A stretch of DNA of 8,195 nt from Chloroflexota bacterium (GTDB taxonomy: Bacteria; Chloroflexota; Limnocylindria; Limnocylindrales; CSP1-4). Shown here piece by piece: positions 5,499 to 8,195 of the stretch. The stretch is from contig JAKAMV010000416.1 of assembly GCA_021812735.1 (NCBI GenBank), positions 1 through 8,195 on the forward strand, given 5' to 3'. Positions within the stretch are counted from its first letter, which is position 1; each line of letters starts with the position of its first letter. The notes beneath the pieces are model-generated. The model was not told the origin of the DNA and ran no database searches. It saw only the letters and a program-made list of their open reading frames with translations. Made by a program: the position numbers and the translations under genes.

Positions 5499-6185
5499 AT
5501 GCGCACCATCCTCGTCGTGGAGGACGAGCCGCGGATCGCCGGCCTCGTCCGCGACTACCTCGAACACGCCGGGTTCGCCGTGCTGACGGCAGGCGACGGC
5601 GCGGGCGGCCTGGCCCTCGCGCGGGCACGTCGGCCCGACGCGCTCGTGCTGGACCTCGGCCTTCCGAAACTGGACGGCCTCGACGTGATCCGCACGCTCC
5701 GCGCGGACTCGGCGGTGCCCATCGTCATCCTCACAGCCCGCGGCGACGAGACAGACCGGATCATCGGGCTGGAGCTGGGCGCCGACGACTACGTGGTCAA
5801 GCCGTTCAGCCCCAAGGAGCTCGTCGCGCGCGTGCGGGCGGTCCTGCGCCGCGCGGAGGCACGCCCGGCGTCGTCAGAGCACGTCGTCGTGGGCGACCTC
5901 GAGATCGACGTCGCCCGTCGACGAGTAATCGCCGGGGGCCGCGGGGTGGATCTCACGCCCACCGAGTTCGAGCTGCTGGCCACCCTCGCGCGCGAGCCCG
6001 GCCGAGTGTGGACGCGCGCGCAGCTGCTCGACGCGGTCCACGGCTTCAGCCTCGAGACGTACGAGCGGGCCGTCGACGGCCACATCCGGAATCTGCGGCG
6101 CAAGCTCGAGCCCGACGGCGAGGGCACCCGCTACGTGCGCACCGTGCACGGCGTCGGGTACGCGCTCGTCGAGGCCGGCGGATGA
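5499..6185 (+). CDS. OmpR/PhoB-family response regulator
   Basis: Cytoplasmic DNA-binding regulator of 228 residues, the usual length of the family. The receiver domain (1-115) has the acidic pair Glu8/Asp9, the phospho-acceptor Asp52 in LVLDLGLP, Thr79 in VILTARG and Lys101 in VVKPFSP. The C-terminal winged helix (about 128-225) has VGDLEIDVARRRV, LTPTEFELLATLAREPGRVWTR in part, the recognition-helix region ERAVDGHIRNLRRKLE and the closing RTVHGVGYAL. All key residues are present, so it should be functional. The partner kinase gene overlaps its stop codon by 4 bp (ATGA), so the two are translated together. The nearby 12-bp inverted repeat and its -10-like loop may be an autoregulatory site. 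Target genes are not deducible; the small membrane protein gene just upstream is a candidate. Confidence 0.96.
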   Translation: MRTILVVEDEPRIAGLVRDYLEHAGFAVLTAGDGAGGLALARARRPDALVLDLGLPKLDGLDVIRTLRADSAVPIVILTARGDETDRIIGLELGADDYVVKPFSPKELVARVRAVLRRAEARPASSEHVVVGDLEIDVARRRVIAGGRGVDLTPTEFELLATLAREPGRVWTRAQLLDAVHGFSLETYERAVDGHIRNLRRKLEPDGEGTRYVRTVHGVGYALVEAGG

Positions 6186-7324
6186 CCTCGGGCGAGCCCG
6201 CACCGGGTCCCGAACCCGACTACGACGACTGGCGAGCCCAGCGCGAGCTGTGGCGCCGACGGCGGATGGCGGCGCGCCGGCATCGAGGCAACCGCCGGTT
6301 CGGGAGGGGCCACGTGCCGCCGATCGGCTGCGTCGGCTGCGCGATCGTGGGGTTCGTCCTTGTGGTGGGCTCCACGGCGGCCTTCGTAGCCTGGATCGCG
6401 GCTGCCGTCCTCGGGTTCCTTGTGCCGGCCGCAGGCCCGTCATGGGCAACGGGCGTGGCGATCGCACTGATCCTGCTGCTCGCGCTCGCCGTGTCGGCCC
6501 GGGCGTTCGCGTCGTACGTCCGTCCGCTGGCGGCCCTAGCCGACGCCACCGGGCGCCTCGCCGACGGCGAGGCCGACGTGCGCGTGTGGGTGCGCGGGCC
6601 GAGGCCGGTGCGCGAGCTCGCGGCCTCGTTCAACGCCATGGCCGAGCGGCTCGATCGCTCCCGCGCTCACCGCCAGGCAATGCTCGCCGACGTGACCCAC
6701 GAACTGCGCACGCCGCTCACGGTGATCGGCGGTGGCCTCGAGGCGATGCTCGACGGCGTCCACCCGATGGACGAGGACCACGTCGCCCCGCTGCTGGCCG
6801 AGACCCAGGTGATGGAGCGGCTGCTCGAGGACCTGCGGACGCTGTCGCTCGCCGAGGCGGGGGCGCTCCCGCTGCACCGCGAGCCGGCCGACCTGGTGGA
6901 GATCGCCCAGGACGCGGTGGCGGCCCAGCGGGCGGTGGCGTCGGCGAAGGGCGTGCGCCTCGGACTCGACGGCGCGGTGCGCCTCGAGACGTCGGTGGAC
7001 CCGGTGCGCGTCCGCGAGATCGTGACCAACCTGCTGACCAACGCGATCCGCCACACGCCGTCGGGCGGCTCGGTGGACGTCACGATCCGCTCGACACCCG
7101 GCGAGGCGGTGATCGAGGTGCGCGACACGGGCGAGGGCATTGCCGCGGGGGACCTCCCGCACCTGTTCGATCGGTTCCAGCGCCGGGCCGACTCTGGCGG
7201 CAGCGGCCTCGGCCTCACGATCGTCCGCGACCTCGCGGCCGCGCACGGCGGGTCCGCAGAGGCGGCCAGCGGCGGCCCAGGGCGCGGCGCCACGTTCCGC
7301 GTCCGGCTGCCCATCCGCGACTGA
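6182..7324 (+). CDS. Membrane sensor histidine kinase with almost no extracytoplasmic domain
   Basis: Autophosphorylates and passes phosphate to the regulator encoded just upstream; inner membrane protein of 380 residues. A strongly basic cytoplasmic N-terminus (about 18-44, with RRRR) precedes hydrophobic residues 48-82 and a second helix at 88-110, with only about six to eight residues between them (PAAGPSW region). A HAMP domain follows (about 108-160). Then come HisKA with MLADVTHELRTPLT (phospho-acceptor His173) and the ATPase domain: N box NLLTNAIRHT (Asn283, Asn287), G1 DTGEGI (315-320), F box FDRFQR (329-334) and G2 GGSGLGL (339-345). All catalytic motifs are intact. The start at 6182 overlaps the regulator stop and has GAGG seven bases upstream. 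The tiny loop points to sensing within the membrane or through a partner protein. Confidence 0.95.
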   Translation: MTSGEPAPGPEPDYDDWRAQRELWRRRRMAARRHRGNRRFGRGHVPPIGCVGCAIVGFVLVVGSTAAFVAWIAAAVLGFLVPAAGPSWATGVAIALILLLALAVSARAFASYVRPLAALADATGRLADGEADVRVWVRGPRPVRELAASFNAMAERLDRSRAHRQAMLADVTHELRTPLTVIGGGLEAMLDGVHPMDEDHVAPLLAETQVMERLLEDLRTLSLAEAGALPLHREPADLVEIAQDAVAAQRAVASAKGVRLGLDGAVRLETSVDPVRVREIVTNLLTNAIRHTPSGGSVDVTIRSTPGEAVIEVRDTGEGIAAGDLPHLFDRFQRRADSGGSGLGLTIVRDLAAAHGGSAEAASGGPGRGATFRVRLPIRD

Positions 7325-7497
7325 GCGCGAGCCACCGAGCTCACGGTCCGTCGCCGTGGGCACCTCCACCACAAGGGTCGATCGGCTGCTGCAGCGGTTC
7401 TCGCGGGCGCGGGGCCGCCCGGCCGCGCTTGCGGCACTGCAAGACGACCCGGCGAGGGCGGCGCTTCCCCCTCGCGCGGTGGCGCCGCGGGCCGAGC

Positions 7498-7517
7498 GAG
7501 CCGGACCGAGCCGGACC
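7498..7517. repeat. 10-bp tandem duplication in the convergent intergenic region
   Basis: GAGCCGGACC occurs twice in tandem, just outside the stop codon of the minus-strand gene at 7520. The 195-bp gap between the kinase gene and that gene otherwise holds only a weak CACGG/CCGTG hairpin (7342-7346 with 7354-7358). No T-tailed terminator is seen for either convergent gene. Confidence 0.6.
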
Positions 7518-7519
7518 GT

Positions 7520-8195
7520 TCAGACGAGCCGGCGGGCTGCCAGGCGCAGCAGGCCCAGCAGGATCCCCGCCGCCAGCAGCACCGCCGACACGATCTCGAG
7601 CAGCGAGGGCCCCGGGGCCGGCTCGGTGGCGGTCGCCGGGACCGCGCCCGTCGTCCCGCGTGCGGGCGCCGCGTACGCCTCGCCGGCCTCCGAGGGGGCA
7701 GCCGTCGACACCCCGGCACCCGAGGTGGCGGCCGAGGCGTTCTTGTCCGAGGCGGCGGCCTGCGAACCTCCCTGGGCCGTCACCGGAGCGGGCGCCACCA
7801 CCGACGGCGCCGCCGATGGGGCGGTCGCAGCGGCCGCCGCCGCGGCAGACGGGGCTGGCACTGCCGCGGTCGAGGCCGCGGCAGACGGGGCTGGCGCGGC
7901 GCCGCTGACCGTGCCCTGGCCAGCGGTGTTGCTGAGGGTGTTGTCATTCCCACGCGCCGCGGACGGAGCCGCCGTCGCCGCGGCCTCCGGGGCGAGGGCA
8001 CTCGCGGCAGATCCACCCCCGAGCCCGAGGTTGACGCCCCCGCCCAGGAGCAGCCCCGCGAGCCCCAGGGCCGCAAGCGAGGCGGCGAGGGGCGCGGCGC
8101 CCGAGAGCGGGGGGAGCAGGCGGCGCCAGCCGGCTGGGCGCGAGAGCCGGGAGGCGGCCGCGGCGGTCAGGCGGAAGTCGCGGGGGCGGGCGGGC
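7520..8195 (-). CDS. C-terminal part of a membrane protein, possibly an anti-sigma factor
   Basis: 224 residues are visible; the N-terminus lies beyond the right edge. The visible part begins PARPRDFRLT (2-10 roughly) with a basic region SRPAGWRR, then a hydrophobic segment at about 34-53 (PLAASLAALGLAGLLLGG). A roughly 140-residue Ala/Pro/Ser/Thr-rich linker with a few Asn follows, and a final hydrophobic helix (198-219, LLEIVSAVLLAAGILLGLL) ends in a basic RLAARRLV tail. This topology, with a membrane-adjacent 'PRDFRLT'-like stretch, resembles C-termini of zinc-finger anti-sigma factors in Chloroflexota. That is recalled, not searched, and the diagnostic zinc-finger or sigma gene would be outside the window. 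The minus frame is preferred over a plus-strand frame open over the same bases because only it gives sensible membrane helices. It is convergent with the kinase gene. Confidence 0.7.
   Translation of the reverse strand, partial: PARPRDFRLTAAAASRLSRPAGWRRLLPPLSGAAPLAASLAALGLAGLLLGGGVNLGLGGGSAASALAPEAAATAAPSAARGNDNTLSNTAGQGTVSGAAPAPSAAASTAAVPAPSAAAAAAATAPSAAPSVVAPAPVTAQGGSQAAASDKNASAATSGAGVSTAAPSEAGEAYAAPARGTTGAVPATATEPAPGPSLLEIVSAVLLAAGILLGLLRLAARRLV
7839..7895 (-). repeat. Exact 21-bp direct repeat, 36-bp period, in frame in the Ala/Pro linker
   Basis: Bases 7839-7859 and 7875-7895 are identical over 21 positions (core GGCAGACGGGGCTGG) and offset by 36 bases, exactly 12 codons. On the minus strand both encode PAPSAAA. 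This is an in-frame duplication in the disordered linker, expected to vary in copy number between related strains. Confidence 0.8.

Noticed and set aside
4641..6185. Longer response regulator with about 286 extra N-terminal residues
   Set aside because: The upstream part is low-complexity Arg/Pro-rich and overlaps the membrane protein gene in another frame. The receiver domain starts naturally at ATG 5499, which has GGGAG before it.
6250..7908. Plus-strand 552-codon open frame
   Set aside because: It is the wrong frame over the histidine kinase; the Arg/Gly/Pro-rich translation has no domain.
1..8195. CRISPR array, tRNA, rRNA or riboswitch
   Set aside because: No regularly spaced repeats, cloverleaf with conserved T-loop, or known riboswitch core was seen on either strand by reading.

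Overview
The window comes from a very GC-rich bacterial chromosome (by eye around 70 % G+C, with G or C in most third codon positions). The gene content is mostly housekeeping plus signalling. The layout (small glycine/histidine-rich membrane protein, OmpR-type regulator, short-loop histidine kinase), a PolA whose proofreading residues look lost, and a predicted anti-sigma-like protein carrying a 'PRDFRLT' stretch together resemble high-GC Chloroflexota (Limnocylindria-like) or Actinobacteria. The sequence alone does not settle which. No mobile-element gene, phage gene, CRISPR array, tRNA or rRNA was seen.

Layout. (1) Positions 1-2717, minus strand: most of polA, DNA polymerase I. The C-terminal end runs off the left edge just before the motif C His-Asp-Glu. 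(2) Positions 2718-3479: a long spacer between the divergent polA and phosphofructokinase genes. It holds one doubtful minus-strand small ORF and, next to the kinase gene, a cluster of short direct and inverted repeats. (3) Positions 3492-4616, plus strand: a phosphofructokinase of the long, actinobacterial/clostridial type with a mixed ATP/PPi active-site signature. (4) Positions 4617-4986: a spacer dominated by a near-perfect 21-bp inverted repeat that brackets a 147-bp segment. (5) Positions 4987-7324, plus strand: a signalling cluster of a small two-helix membrane protein, a winged-helix response regulator and its histidine kinase. Regulator and kinase overlap by 4 bp; a 12-bp perfect hairpin separates the membrane protein from the regulator. 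(6) Positions 7520-8195, minus strand: the C-terminal part of a membrane protein with an Ala/Pro/Ser/Thr-rich linker between two hydrophobic segments, perhaps an anti-sigma factor, convergent to the kinase gene.

How they may work together. polA (repair and Okazaki fragment processing) and the glycolytic kinase are unrelated divergent neighbours. Both have a TANNNT hexamer 6-7 bases before the start codon and no visible Shine-Dalgarno sequence, which suggests leaderless transcripts. The three-gene signalling cluster looks like one functional unit. The kinase has almost no extracytoplasmic domain, so the small membrane protein may supply sensing or control, as LiaF does for LiaSR; this is inference. 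No clearly new multi-gene system is visible. The items most worth following up are the 147-bp inverted-repeat element, the regulator-upstream hairpin with a -10-like loop, and the kinase/membrane-protein partnership.
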